Numbered from the stretch's first letter, positions 17,663 through 27,162 are shown. The stretch: DNA of 27,771 bases from Chara braunii (GCA_003427395.1 BFEA01000124.1:2318619-2346389); one strand, 5' to 3'. A program made the numbers and translations. Notes: a model not told the origin generated them from the letters alone.

Positions 17663-18625
17663 GAGACGATCTACTCCGTTCTTATTATGAGTTTCATTGT
17701 GTCTCTATCTCCATAGAGCGAGGGCAAGTATGGTGCCCGGGGACTTAACTCACACATTCTTACCAGTGTAACCACACACACAAAAGTCAAAGTGAGGGTT
17801 CACGAACTTCGTGTCCACAAGACACTCTCTGTCATTGTGAGGAGGATATAGGTTCCAGGCAGTGGCTCCCGTAAGGGCATTTTACAGTGTCTGCGACAGC
17901 TGTCCGGTATATCCGAGGTGGGACCAACAAGTGGCCCCGGAGATGGGGAAGCAGGGGTTACGTTAAGGAAGAAGAAGATAGAGGTAGGGTAGGTTGGAGT
18001 GGGTCCTGTGAGCATCAAAAAAAAAAAAAAAAAAAAAAAAAAGTCAGCAAAAGTAGCGTCGGCATGGAGCAGAAGATTGCAACCTACCCAGTTCCTTGGC
18101 AATCAGTCTTAGGCTGCCGTCTGAGAGAAACACGTGTCGTGAGTTCTTAAAAGTGGAGTCCTAATCGCCATACATACTGGTCAGCTCACACTCGCCTCTA
18201 GTTCCTGGCTTTAGCACACACTTGTGTTTCATGTGTAGTCTTCATGTTTAGTGTTCAGATTTACCTCTGCTTCATGTTTTGTTTTGATGCATTCACCTGT
18301 TCTCCTGCATTTAGGTATCTTTCTTGCCGTTTTGTGAAATTTGATTGGACGCTCCTCGGATTCCCCTCATGAGCAAGGCTTGCTCCGCACGATGGATCTG
18401 GTGGCAAGCAAGGGCGAATGCAAAAGTTCCTACTGTCGTAGTCTGTTGACGTTTTCGCGGGACACTGTGTGAGGATGGGTGGCGGAATTCGGCTGAGAAG
18501 AGCTTTAGCAATGCACAAGGAGAGATTCTGGGTCCTGTGGAATGCTTTCTCACTGGAATGTACCGGCCCCAATAGTACACTAGGTTCTGGGCTTGTCACA
18601 TCACATTACTGGAGATATCCTGAGA
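17663..18625. other. Unassigned, with A26 run
   Basis: A26 at 18017-18042 is a likely retroelement tail without a recognised body or duplication. No gene is supported in the rest; open frames are short and overlapping. Confidence 0.4.
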
Positions 18626-18759
18626 ACTTTAGACAGTCATTCCAGCAGGTGGCGCTCCCGAGTCCCCACCAATAGATGGAGCAGCCCCACAGATAAGACC
18701 TCAATTCTGACGGTTCTCTTACCACCGCCAGAATAGAGGGCTTACAAAAGGGCTATTTC

Positions 18760-18792
<33 letters not shown>

Positions 18793-18803
18793 ACTTTAGA
18801 CAG
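18626..18803 (+). mobile_element. SINE-like copy d with 11-bp TSD
   Basis: ACTTTAGACAG (18626-18636 and 18793-18803) flanks a plus-strand insertion. It starts at TCATTCCAGCAGGTGG, continues with CCCCACCAATAGATGGAGC, and ends in about A30 (18762-18791). The body hairpin (18704-18734) pairs ATTCTG/CAGAAT and CGG/CCG around a loop containing CTCTTACCA. It is the same family as copies a-c, but the stem sequence is entirely different. Confidence 0.9.
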
Positions 18804-19380
18804 CCTCGAGGCCCACTGCTTATCATTTCAATCTCGGTACAAATACATGTTTTGTGTTTGTATTCCGTAGCTTGTGTTAGCTCATGCTGATTGTTGGAGT
18901 GCCGTCGCTGTTCGGAAGCCTTATGCTCGTCTTCACAGCTTTATACATGGGGAGAGGAGGTTGGCATTTGGCTGGCCATCAGTGGCATGGTTCATGATAG
19001 TAGGTAGCTCATGCTGTTGTTGTTGGTTTGAAGTTTGTTGCTCGTCCCCACAGCCTGGTACACTGTGAGATTGAGTGCAAATCCGACTGACAGTGTTCAT
19101 TTGCTGAAGGGCTTCAGCGTGCCTCTTAGCACACGCCTCAATAGGGCTGTAGGGAAAGGAAGAATCAGTAGGAAGTAGCCTTGTGCGAGCTGGAGTTCAG
19201 GATTACTTCGTGTGTGGTATTTCACGCCAGATTGGAGCTTGATCTTCAGATTGTGGAAGTGTAGTAGATGCCTCTCTTGATCCTAGGGTGCCGCCAGCAC
19301 ATGTCTCTGTTTGGGAAGAGAGCAGTTATTTGTTGAAACTTCTGCAGTTCTGAGAGGGTTGGTAGAGCAGCTATGATTTA
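18804..19380. other. Unassigned, includes a diverged ~130-bp duplication
   Basis: AGCTCATGCTG followed by TTGTTGG and TGCTCGTC occurs near 18880 and again near 19008 with an intervening CACAGC, suggesting an old tandem duplication. No gene is supported. Confidence 0.4.
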
Positions 19381-19394
19381 GGAAGGGTGGCAGT

Positions 19395-20022
19395 TCAGGG
19401 TGAAACTCGCGGAGTACTAGCAGCGGCGCCAGCTTGAGCAGTTAGAGTGTAACAAGAGGCGGTGGGAACACAACTGGTTGCGTGGTAAGAGAGAGCCGTT
19501 GAGGGGCAAACTTGAGTTGAACCCATTGTGATCGTTAGAATGCAAATATCCATTCCAATGGTGTGTGGTGGGAAACCCATCAACTTAAGGCAGCTCAGGC
19601 TCTTTACAGTGTTTTGGACAGCGAGGATAAGAGGGTAGGTCTGACAGGGGTGTGCGGATCATTGTTAGTGGGATAATCTAGCTGCTGCACAACTCTTTTT
19701 CTCCTCCTAGGGCTTTTAATAGTACATTTGGTTGGTCTTGTGGCGTGCATCTCGGTGTTGGAGTTCTTTGAGAGTTGCTGGTAAAGTTTTTTTGGAAAAC
19801 ACATTCATTGCCATCCACACGCGATAGCCTGTAAGGGAATATCACGACTATGTGCAGCGGCACTACGGAGGCAGTGTGAGTGCTACCAGTAGCGGTGGGA
19901 CCACTATTCAATTACAGTTGACATAGGAAGCAAACTTTAACTGTATCCATGGTGATCTTGGTTCATTGAATGGCGTTGTCATTGAAGATCCAAGGGTGCG
20001 TAGTGGGAAACCCGTTGTCGTA
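19395..20022. repeat. Diverged ~425-bp direct repeat
   Basis: Blocks such as ACCCATTGTGATC and GTGGTGGGAAACCC (about 19519-19580) recur, diverged, at about 19947-20014 (TCCATGGTGATC, TAGTGGGAAACCC). Minus-strand translations of the two copies share a weak ITM-x(3-4)-VC pattern, but the second copy has stops, so this may be a decayed gene duplicate or non-coding. No product is recognised. Confidence 0.4.
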
Positions 20023-20048
20023 CCAAATACCCTTACAAGGGTATTTGG
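20023..20048. repeat. Perfect 12-bp palindrome
   Basis: CCAAATACCCTT and AAGGGTATTTGG are separated by two bases. It sits at the boundary where composition changes from moderate GC to the GC-rich hairpin-rich region. Confidence 0.85.
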
Positions 20049-20600
20049 CGTGTTTTTTGCAAGTCACACAAGTGTAGTGTCGCCCGCCTGACGGCGTGCG
20101 CGTGAGCGGAAGCATAGGTTCTCGTCAGGGTGAGAGGCGCGCGTGGCGGCGTGGGGTATTGACAGTGAGGCGCAACTGTGCGCTGCCTAGGCGTGCGCGG
20201 CATCACGGGCCAGCAGGACGCGCGACTTTCACTTATATATATTTTGTAGTTATTTATTGTAGTCTTAGGACCCGACTTTGTTCCTAATCCGGACGTGATG
20301 CTGGGTTAATTGTCGCCGTGGCAGTCGAGGACCTTGAGTGCGCGCCTCGTCCGACGGGTCCGCGGGCTCCGGTTGCTGGCGAGAATCCGCCACCTCAACG
20401 TAGCAAGGGAAGCTACGGCGCGGTCAAGGTCGGAGTTTGAAAGTGCACCCGAGGCAGGCGGGCCGGTGATGCTTAATGTATTTGACCGTCACGTCCGGCT
20501 GGCCGCGTGGGGGTGTGTTGTATCCTAAGGATTGCTCGAAGTGCAATCATAAACTGTTTGTGTGGCTGCGCCGCGGTACGGAGGGTGTGGCAGACCCCAA
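20049..20600. other. GC-rich region with several short hairpins
   Basis: No protein gene is convincing. Visible hairpins include TTAGGA/TCCTAA (about 20267-20289) and CGTAGC/GCTACG (20399-20417). A TATATATATTTT string at about 20234-20246 is the only TATA-like element. This may be the start of a structured transcript extending right, but the direction is not established. Confidence 0.35.
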
Positions 20601-20606
20601 GAGCTT

Positions 20607-20672
20607 GGCTCAGTGGGCATGCTCATGGACTGTTGAAGTACAGGCCTGTGTTCAGGCCCAGATGATGGAACT
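20607..20672 (+). repeat. tRNA-like SINE head, plus strand
   Basis: It matches the minus-strand head at 16570-16634: GGCTCAGTGGG, CTGT/ACAG arm, GGCCTGTGTTC, CCAGATGATGGAACTTGG. The B-box is altered (TTCGAATCC in the other copy reads TTCAGGCCC here), so it is unlikely to drive Pol III. Confidence 0.6.
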
Positions 20673-20743
20673 TGGCAGAGTAGAGCCTGCATTCTGAACT
20701 ACCTGGGCCATCCTGCGGGGCCGCGGGGTACTGCAAAGCGGGG

Positions 20744-20840
20744 GTCCTTCGGGACATCCGTTAAAGCTGGAACGATACGGAGAAGGTCCGCCTGGCCCTG
20801 CGCAGGGTTGACACGCATTAACCGCGAGAGCAGGGCCAGG
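20744..20840 (+). ncRNA. U6 snRNA-like sequence A (probably non-functional)
   Basis: It follows U6 order. The 5' stem is GTCC/GGAC, then CATCCGTTAAA, GGAACGATAC, a CTGGCCCTGCGCAGGG internal stem and TTGACACGCA. The essential ACAGAGA reads ACGGAGA (20777-20783), and the GATTAGC next to it, which includes the AGC triad, reads GGTCCGC. No TATA box or plant upstream element precedes it. This is best read as a U6-derived pseudogene or an element built from U6. Confidence 0.7.
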
Positions 20841-20935
20841 TTCGTGCATTAAGGCAAGGCGGCACTGTGGCCGCACGGATTCTGAAGAGTCGCAGGGAAA
20901 CAGGAGGGGCCGCTGGCCAGTGCCGGTCCTGCGGG

Positions 20936-21037
20936 GCATCCGTTAATTAAAATTGGGACGATACAGAGAAGATTAGCGCGGTCCCTGGGCTTACGAGAAG
21001 TATAAGTCGCGGGGTGGTCCGAGCCCCGCGGTGGTTT
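20936..21037 (+). ncRNA. U6 snRNA-like sequence B, divergent 3' half
   Basis: It starts 192 bp after the start of copy A. The 5' stem GTCC/GGGC, CATCCGTTAA, and an intact ACAGAGA (20963-20969) with GATTAGC are kept. The normal internal stem-loop and 3' part are replaced by new sequence ending in a perfect 7-bp hairpin CGCGGGG/CCCCGCG (21008-21030) and a TTTT. No TATA box upstream. Either a U6 pseudogene fused to other sequence or a divergent Pol III transcript. Confidence 0.6.
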
Positions 21038-21470
21038 TCTTTGTCTTTTCCGGGAGATACCTCTCTCGTTCGACGCCACACGGTCGGGCGCACCGACGAA
21101 GAGCAGCATTACGGGATAGCGAGACGAGGACTGGTGGGCGAACGCGGACAGGGCAGACGGACCGGCAGTCAGGGAGCGTGAAGGAGGCTGACGACAGACG
21201 GCGGAGAGCGACGGGGAGGGGCCAAGAGTGGGAGATGCACCTGGGCGGCGCGGCGTGCCGGGTGCATTTGGAGGGTGGGGCATGTGGCCCAGCGGAGTGC
21301 CGGAAGGCAACGGGGCAGCGCAGTGAGGCGGCACAGCGGGAGCAGCGGGGTAGCACAGCGCAAGGCGGGGTGGTGCTGCCAGAGCAGCCAACAGGTGGAA
21401 TGAACCAGGGCGCATTTCAGCCCGGGTCCATTCAAGAAGAACAGCTATGGTAGAGGGGGAGAGAACTGTA
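21038..21470. other. GC-rich, unassigned
   Basis: Open frames exist on both strands (up to 188 codons on the minus strand, Pro/Ala/Arg-rich) but reflect GC composition. No domains recognised. Confidence 0.35.
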
Positions 21471-21473
21471 GTA

Positions 21474-21935
21474 CGCCCGTTCCTTTACGGAATCGGGCGG
21501 GGGAAGAGCCGAAACCAAGGGTTCTGGCCAGGGCGATTCTCCCTGCGATGTTAGTTTTAGAGAACAGTTAGTAGAATAGGAGTTAGAAGGGGGAGTCAGT
21601 GCGATGGGCTATGGCGGGAGAGGAGAACGGGACGAAGGAGTTGAGATGCCACTAGATTCTTGAGAGAATCGAGCGGGGTAGGTGTCGAGATAGGGGTTTT
21701 GGAGGGCCGCGACCACGGATCCGGAGCTAGATTAGCGTGAAGATTAGTAGAGCGAGGGTTAGTAGAGAAGTAGGTGCGCCGGGAGATGGCGAAAACGGGC
21801 GACGAGGGGAGTGAAAGGACGATATCTCACTTGATTCTGAATGGAATCGAGTGAGAAAAGGTGTTGGTCGGGGGTTTGGGGGCATTGCGATTCTAATGGC
21901 GGTGTTAGTTTGGGAGATAAGAGGTTAGTTTTTGT
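21474..21935 (+). repeat. Three ~175-bp units, each with two hairpins
   Basis: Unit hairpins start at 21474, 21652 and 21826. Each unit has a first hairpin containing GATTC-type/GAATCG arms: CGCCCG-TTCC/GGAA-T-CGGGCG, then CTAGATTCT/AGAATCGAG, then CTCACTTGATTC/GAATCGAGTGAG. A GGGTTYTGG-like spacer follows, then a second hairpin (CAGGG-cgattct-CCCTG at 21529; weak CCG/CGG at 21707; CATT-gcgattct-AATG at 21883), then GTTAG-rich sequence. Stems change while loops and flanks are kept. No reading frame is shared. Confidence 0.7.
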
Positions 21936-21983
21936 GTTCTGTTCGTTATGGGCTGCGCCCGGGAGGAGGCTGTGAAAGACAAA

Positions 21984-22008
21984 AATGAACCGGCCCGTAC
22001 GGTTCATT
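21984..22008. repeat. Perfect 9-bp hairpin
   Basis: AATGAACCG and CGGTTCATT pair perfectly around a 7-nt loop, followed by CGATTTTTTTTG. The T8 makes it look like a Pol III-type terminator if transcribed on the plus strand. Confidence 0.7.
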
Positions 22009-23580
22009 CGATTTTTTTTGCCCGTAACTGCTATAGGCGTGTCGCAGGCAGGCGGGGAGGCTGGAGACTTACCTGTTGCTCGGTGCGGGCTCATCAGGTG
22101 GCTGAAGTTCGCTGAAGGAGAGAGAGGGAGAGAGAAGCCTTACCTCGAAAGAAGAGTCGGTGATGTTAGATGAGCCGAACGTTGGTCTATGGTTCGGTCT
22201 CTGAGCCCGCTTGAGGTAGTTGGGCAGGGTGGAAGTGTCGGGACCTACACTGACCGCCACGAAGAGGGCTAGAGGTGGGCGAACTACGGAAGGGCGGACT
22301 GAGGGGAAAGTGAGCGGGAAGTGAATCGGATGACTTTTTACGACCAGGATCAGGCCTGCGGGTGTGTGGCAGCTGGAGCTGTTATCCAGGTTGGTTCACC
22401 CGATCAATCGAACCCTGCGGGAAAGTGGAAGGCGGCGGGAAACTTACCTGGTATGGGGCCGCCCGGCTCGGGATGTCAGTGTTGCCGGTTAGTGATGGTG
22501 GGTGCTCGTCAGAGTGACTCCCTGGCCCAGTGAGTGGTTGGAATTCGGAGGCTCGGGTTACACACATTAGAGTGGGGCTGTCTAGTGGCCGCAAGGCTGT
22601 GCTCCGATCAGTGGTTGGAACTAGAAGGCTTACCGGAAGAAGGAGGAAGCGGCTGCATCTTGAATTGCTGCTTGTGCCCTGCGCGGTGGCCAGATACAGT
22701 TCGGCCCACGAGGCACTGCCGATGGAGTAAGCTGAGTGGTATGCTCAGGCTGTGTTGCTGGGAGGGTCGCTGTTGACTGGGCACAGACTACCACGAGTTG
22801 CTGCGCGGCGCCACCGTAGTCGCGTGCTGCGCGTAGTGTTGCACGAGATAGCATGGAAGGGAGAAGGGGTATTACATGCTTACCTATTGGCTAAGACATG
22901 ACTATTCTGCTGAGTAGGCTAGCGGAGAGGCACAAGGTCGACCGTGGCGAACCTGGACATATCAAAAAGGGCCGCTGCTGTGTTTTTGGGGGAGTCGCCG
23001 GGGAGTCAACAGTTCGTGGTCGGGCAGCGACTGGCTAAGCCGCTACGATTCTGGCCGCCATTGCGGGGCCCTCAGGCCATTGAAGATAACAAGGCCCTCT
23101 CCTGCGAGTCTGAGCGCACCCTCCTTGGATCTGAGAGACTCAAAATTTCTCTCTCTGCCCTTCTCACTCTAAGTCTAGTCTGTTTGGTCCTGAGAGGAAG
23201 GCGACAGACGGGATTGCAACCCCTAATCCGCGCCAAGGCCTCTGTGGGAGGTTTGCCCCACCGATTGCGGGAGCTCTGCCGGGACTTGGGAGGAGTCCTG
23301 GAGGCAGGGAACTGAGTGGTAATTCCCTGACCCCTTCTATAAACCCCACTATAACCCCTAGCTGTATATCTTTCTATGGTCTGACTGAGAGTGTTGTATG
23401 CATCCTGTACTTTGACTTTTAGTTTGATTTTCAGGATCTGAATTCAGATTAAGTAAAGGAATGTGTGTGCAATCTCAGTTTCAGTTTTGTTGATTGTGCG
23501 AGAGCAGATTGTGAAAGAGAACTGCATCTGGGAAAGGCAGGATGGAGGGCTGAATTCCATGAGGTTTGACTGGGTCGTTA
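22009..23580. other. Unassigned; minus-strand splice-donor-like motifs
   Basis: Five minus-strand GTAAG donor-like motifs occur here (positions of the plus-strand complement): CTTACCT or CTTACC at 22068, 22139, 22443, 22629 and 22879. Most are followed on the minus strand by pyrimidine-rich sequence. They could mark a multi-exon minus-strand transcript, but no exon chain with a consistent frame could be assembled. Small hairpins occur throughout, for example CAGGGAA/TTCCCTG at about 23303-23327. Confidence 0.3.
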
Positions 23581-23590
23581 AGGCTGGGAG

Positions 23591-24501
23591 GTCCCCATAA
23601 GTTTGGGGAAGCCCAACGCTTTGTTTTATTTTGGGGTGCATGGGGCATCAGGCCGCTCTATAAGTTTAGGTGGCCTGAACGCTCTGGAGGCTGGGATGTC
23701 CCCATAAGTTTGGGGTGACCCTGTGTTGTGAACTGTATGGAGAGTCAGGACGCTCTATAAGTTTAGGTATCCCGACTGCTCTGACTTGCGAAGGCTTGAC
23801 TGTGTTTGATTTTCAGGAACTCAGGGGGCTCAATAAGTTTTGGTGCCTTGAGTTGCCTTGTTTTCTTTGGGTTTTCCTGAGTTTCTTTGGTTTCTGAACA
23901 AAGAGGTCTGAGCTGCTCTATAAGTTTAGGTGGCTCAATCTCTTCCTGCTTTTGTTCTGAAGAAGTAATCTTTGACAAAGTGGCAGACCCTTCTGTAAGT
24001 TCAGGGGGTTTGACTCGATGCCACACACATAATGGTTCAGAGAGAAATGAATCTGGCAGAGAGTTAGATCCTTTTGTAAGTTCAGGGGGTCTAGCTTGAA
24101 GCCTCGCACATGCTGGAACCCAAAGGTTATAATTTGGCTATATTTTATACTATTCTATCTATGAACAGGCTAGTCAGGCATGGGTTCCATAAGATTGGAC
24201 GGTTTGACTATAGCTTATCATAAGTTGAAGAGAGTACAATTAAGAATATAATTGAAGGTAACTTGGGTCGGTTGAGCATTGTTTCTAAGATGAATGGCTC
24301 AGTTCTACGCCCACCCTGAAGACTAAGGTTCAAAGAGGTATATATAACTTGGATATTAAACAGTCTAGGGCGACTAAGCATTGTTTCTAAGATGAATGGC
24401 TTAGTCATGTGCCCAAAGGAAGAGAAAAGTAGTTGTGCAACCTGTTCGTGTATACTTGATGGCAGAGTCAGACATGTTCCATAAGATTGGATGGTATGAC
24501 T
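23591..24501 (+). repeat. Array of ~12 hairpins with a shared TAAG-containing loop
   Basis: Eight units have a loop with RTAAGTTY (starts at 23597, 23660, 23704, 23757, 23833, 23920, 23995, 24076), two have CCATAAGATTGG (24172-24209, 24466-24501) and two have TTTCTAAGATG (24270-24304, 24372-24406). Flanking arms pair in most units with different sequences: TCAGGCC/GGCCTGA, AACTCA/TGAGTT, TGAGC/GCTCA, TAGATCC/GGGTCTA, GACTAAGC/GCTTAGTC. Spacing is irregular (44-87 bp in the first eight). On the minus strand the units translate as PKLIE-, PELTE- or SNLME-like peptides, but frames are not constant across the array, so a coding origin is possible yet less favoured. Confidence 0.7.
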
Positions 24502-24795
24502 TTATGCCTTATGTAAGCAGGGTATGAAGGGTTAAAGCATTGAGGGACTATGAACTATTGGTTGCTAATATGACTTGGGGCTGATGAGAGATACTTACCT
24601 TTGTGGCTTGGTCTGCATGTGACTGAGTGAGGCTACTACTTGGCTGCAGTTTCAGTCTGATAGGTAGTTGCTTTAGTCGCTCGCCACGTGCTAGAGCCAT
24701 AGGAGTTAGTTTCAATTTCTGCATTTTCTGAGCTAAGTTTATTTTTTTACTTAGGTCAATTTTTGCATTTTCTGGCTTAATTTTTTTGTACTTGG
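24502..24795. other. Spacer with one splice-donor-like motif
   Basis: ATACTTACCT at 24591-24600 is a strong minus-strand 5' splice-site match (AGGTAAGTAT). It also equals the first ten bases of U1 snRNA, but the sequence after it is not U1. Otherwise unassigned, becoming T-rich after 24730. Confidence 0.35.
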
Positions 24796-24799
24796 CTTT

Positions 24800-25375
24800 G
24801 TATAAATCTTAACAACCTATTTTCTCTACGGGAAGCGCTGCCGAAATTTCTACGAATCCAATGAGTTAGTTAATTTTCGACTTGTTAAAGTTCGGTTTGT
24901 CTTTTCTTTACATCTGACCTAGTAAAAATCTGGAAAGTCTCATTTTCTAAAGGGAGTGCTGTCCAAATTTTTACTGATTCAGGGAGTTAGACAAAATTGG
25001 ACTTTGAGAAGTCAAAGTTACTTCAAATTCTGAACTTAGCCTTGTATAAATTTTGGAATATCATTTTTCTAGAGGGAGTGTTGCCGAAATTTCTGCAAAA
25101 CTAAGGAGTTGGTTAAATCTTGTCTAAGTTGAACTTAAGTTGTCTCTGAGTTCATATCAGACTTAGTATAAATCTAGGAAGTCTCCCTTTCTAAAGGGAT
25201 TGCTGCCCAAATTTGTACTAATTCAGGGAGTTAGATAGAATTTGACTTTCCAGAGTTAGAGATTATTTCTGTTTTCATATATGGACTTGTATAAATTATA
25301 AGAAGACACTTTTCCTACGGGGAGCGCTGCCGAAATTTTCTTAGATTAAAGGAGTTAGATTATATTTTGACAGGT
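24800..25375. repeat. 122-bp tandem array, five units, two-unit higher-order pattern
   Basis: Anchors GTATAAAT or GTAAAAAT fall at 24800, 24922, 25044, 25166 and 25289. Units 1, 3 and 5 share GCCGAAATTT; units 2 and 4 share CTAAAGGG and ATTCAGGGAGTTAGA. The true higher-order repeat is therefore 244 bp. In unit 2, GTAAAAATCTGGA (24922-24934) pairs with TCCAAATTTTTAC (24962-24974) at 12 of 13 positions. Unit 4 has the equivalent pairing with more mismatches. A/T-rich, no coding potential. Confidence 0.85.
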
Positions 25376-26028
25376 GACAACTTTGGTAATCCACCCTGAA
25401 TAGTGGAGATCATGTCATGAATCTACCTTTCTTTGGGCGCTAGCTTAACGGTAGACTTAGACTTAGTTATCAGGCGAGATTTTGAGAGAAAGTGTGATAT
25501 GGAGATTATTCTCCAGGGGCTTATGGTTTTAGCCTGGGGGGATGGACCTGTCATGTGTTACAGACCATCGTGATTTATCTGATTTAAGACTTGGACTAGA
25601 TTTAGCTTGATCCCTTGAGGATCACCTTCTATTATCACTGATAACAGGTCAGTTGGTTGATCGCCGACTTGTCGGCTCACGACACAACTTTGCTTATACC
25701 TGTACTACAACTTGATGTCTTGACCTTGAGATTTAATATGTTTCTTTGAAGGTTTTAACCGGATTTCTTTTAATGGCCATTATAAAGAACTCGTGAGATT
25801 TATGGAAGATTTGACTAATGACCGGGGCTTGAGTGTGTGAGGCGTGGTGTGGGTTACAGGGAACAGTAAAGTTAACCACATTGGTGTATGGCAATGTGAC
25901 TATTGTGTGTGTCTGTGTTTTATGCAGGTTAGTATTTTGGAGCTTGGTATTTGGGCCATACTTTGAAGGCAGTGAGAATGACAACCATGTGTCGCACGAT
26001 CTGCATACTTGATGGGTCTATGTTTCCC
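25376..26028. other. A/T-rich, unassigned
   Basis: No gene or RNA recognised. Open frames are short. Sequence similar to the 122-bp array does not continue. Confidence 0.45.
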
Positions 26029-26060
26029 TTTTTTTTTTTTTTTTTTTTTATNTTTTTTTT
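26029..26060. repeat. Poly(T) tract with N
   Basis: T-run broken by ATN at 26050-26052. Length uncertain in the assembly. Confidence 0.8.
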
Positions 26061-27156
26061 ATCTCGAGTTCTTATTTGATATATAAGTGGTGGGATGTTT
26101 ATTTATTTATTGGATGATTTTGCTTGTTAATTTTTATAGTTGGACGTTGTAGTCCGTGGCAGCCGTCAAAGTCAAACCCCTTCACTTCCGTCCAAGCCTG
26201 GGGTATGACTTATCCCCATGGCCGCAAGAGACGACTGCCACCACAGGTACGGACCTGTCTACCACCCACTTTGCACAGAGTGCAGAAGAGGGTGTGTGGT
26301 ATTCAACCGCGCATGGCGGTTGTCCAGCGTCGAGAGATTAACCCTCAAGGCACGTGTCAGCCGACAATTGAGTGTCGAATGCGACCCTCGAGATTAACGA
26401 GGACCACGCGAGTATGGGTACTATATAGTACGCCATCATTGTGACCGCTTGCGTGCGCTTGCATTGCGAGTCGATATGAGATTGGCCCTGCGTCTGCGCG
26501 GTTTTATACCGAGTCTCGCGCGCGATGCCTATCCGATTTTCGCCAAGGAAAGTTATGAGATGGCTACTAAGGGACTAGGAGTGTTGTCGCATTGTTCGAG
26601 TGTGTGTGTGTGTTTTACTTTTTGTGGTCGAAAAGTGGTGTGCACGTGGTGTGTGGGATGCGTCCTAGTCGACCGACGTCGAGCCGCGCTTGGGACTTCA
26701 GCCCCCAAGATGTCGCTCCGCGTGCGGGTCCGATAGGCGTACTACCGCGCGTACCCCCTATGCTACAGCGAACGAGAAACGCCCTCAGCTGGTCCACCTC
26801 TGCGATTGCAACCGAGTAGCTTTCGTACTGTGGACTGGTAACTCGGCGGGGATATGCCCACCGAAGGGAGGTGACAGCTCCCGTAAGGTGAAGGTAAGTT
26901 TTGCCTCGCGTAGGCCCTATCTTGTCGTAGGGGCTCGCGAGAGGTATGGCTGGCGCACTCGGCCGGAGCGGCCTAAGGAAGCTCCATTTGCGTGTTCGTG
27001 ACGAGGTTGATCCAACTCCTGCGTGACGCGGCCGAGAGGGTCCCGCGCTGCCACGTGCGGTGCCGGACCGATGCGCCCGACACCGTCCAGGCGGATCAGG
27101 CTTCCTTGAGTCTACAGATCTGTTTTGATTTAGCTTTTCTTTGGCCAAAATGAGTT
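26061..27156. other. Unassigned region with palindromes
   Basis: Contains a palindrome GTACTATATAGTAC (26418-26431), extended outward by ATGG/CCAT, and a hairpin CCTCG-agattaa-CGAGG (26386-26402). The string AGATTAAC also occurs at about 26334. The longest open frame (177 codons, minus strand 27148-26615) is Arg/Ser/Pro-rich and shows no domain that I recognise; I do not call it a gene. Confidence 0.35.
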
Positions 27157-27162
27157 TCTTGT

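Noticed and set aside
20849-21415. 188-codon minus-strand frame
   Set aside because: GC-driven Pro/Ala/Arg composition, overlaps the U6-like copy B, no domain.
24591-24600. ATACTTACCT, identical to the 5' end of U1 snRNA
   Set aside because: Only the first ten bases match; no U1 stem-loops or Sm site follow. A minus-strand splice donor explains it better.
26615-27148. 177-codon minus-strand frame
   Set aside because: Arg/Ser/Pro-rich, no recognisable domain, contradicted by open plus-strand frames; compositional.
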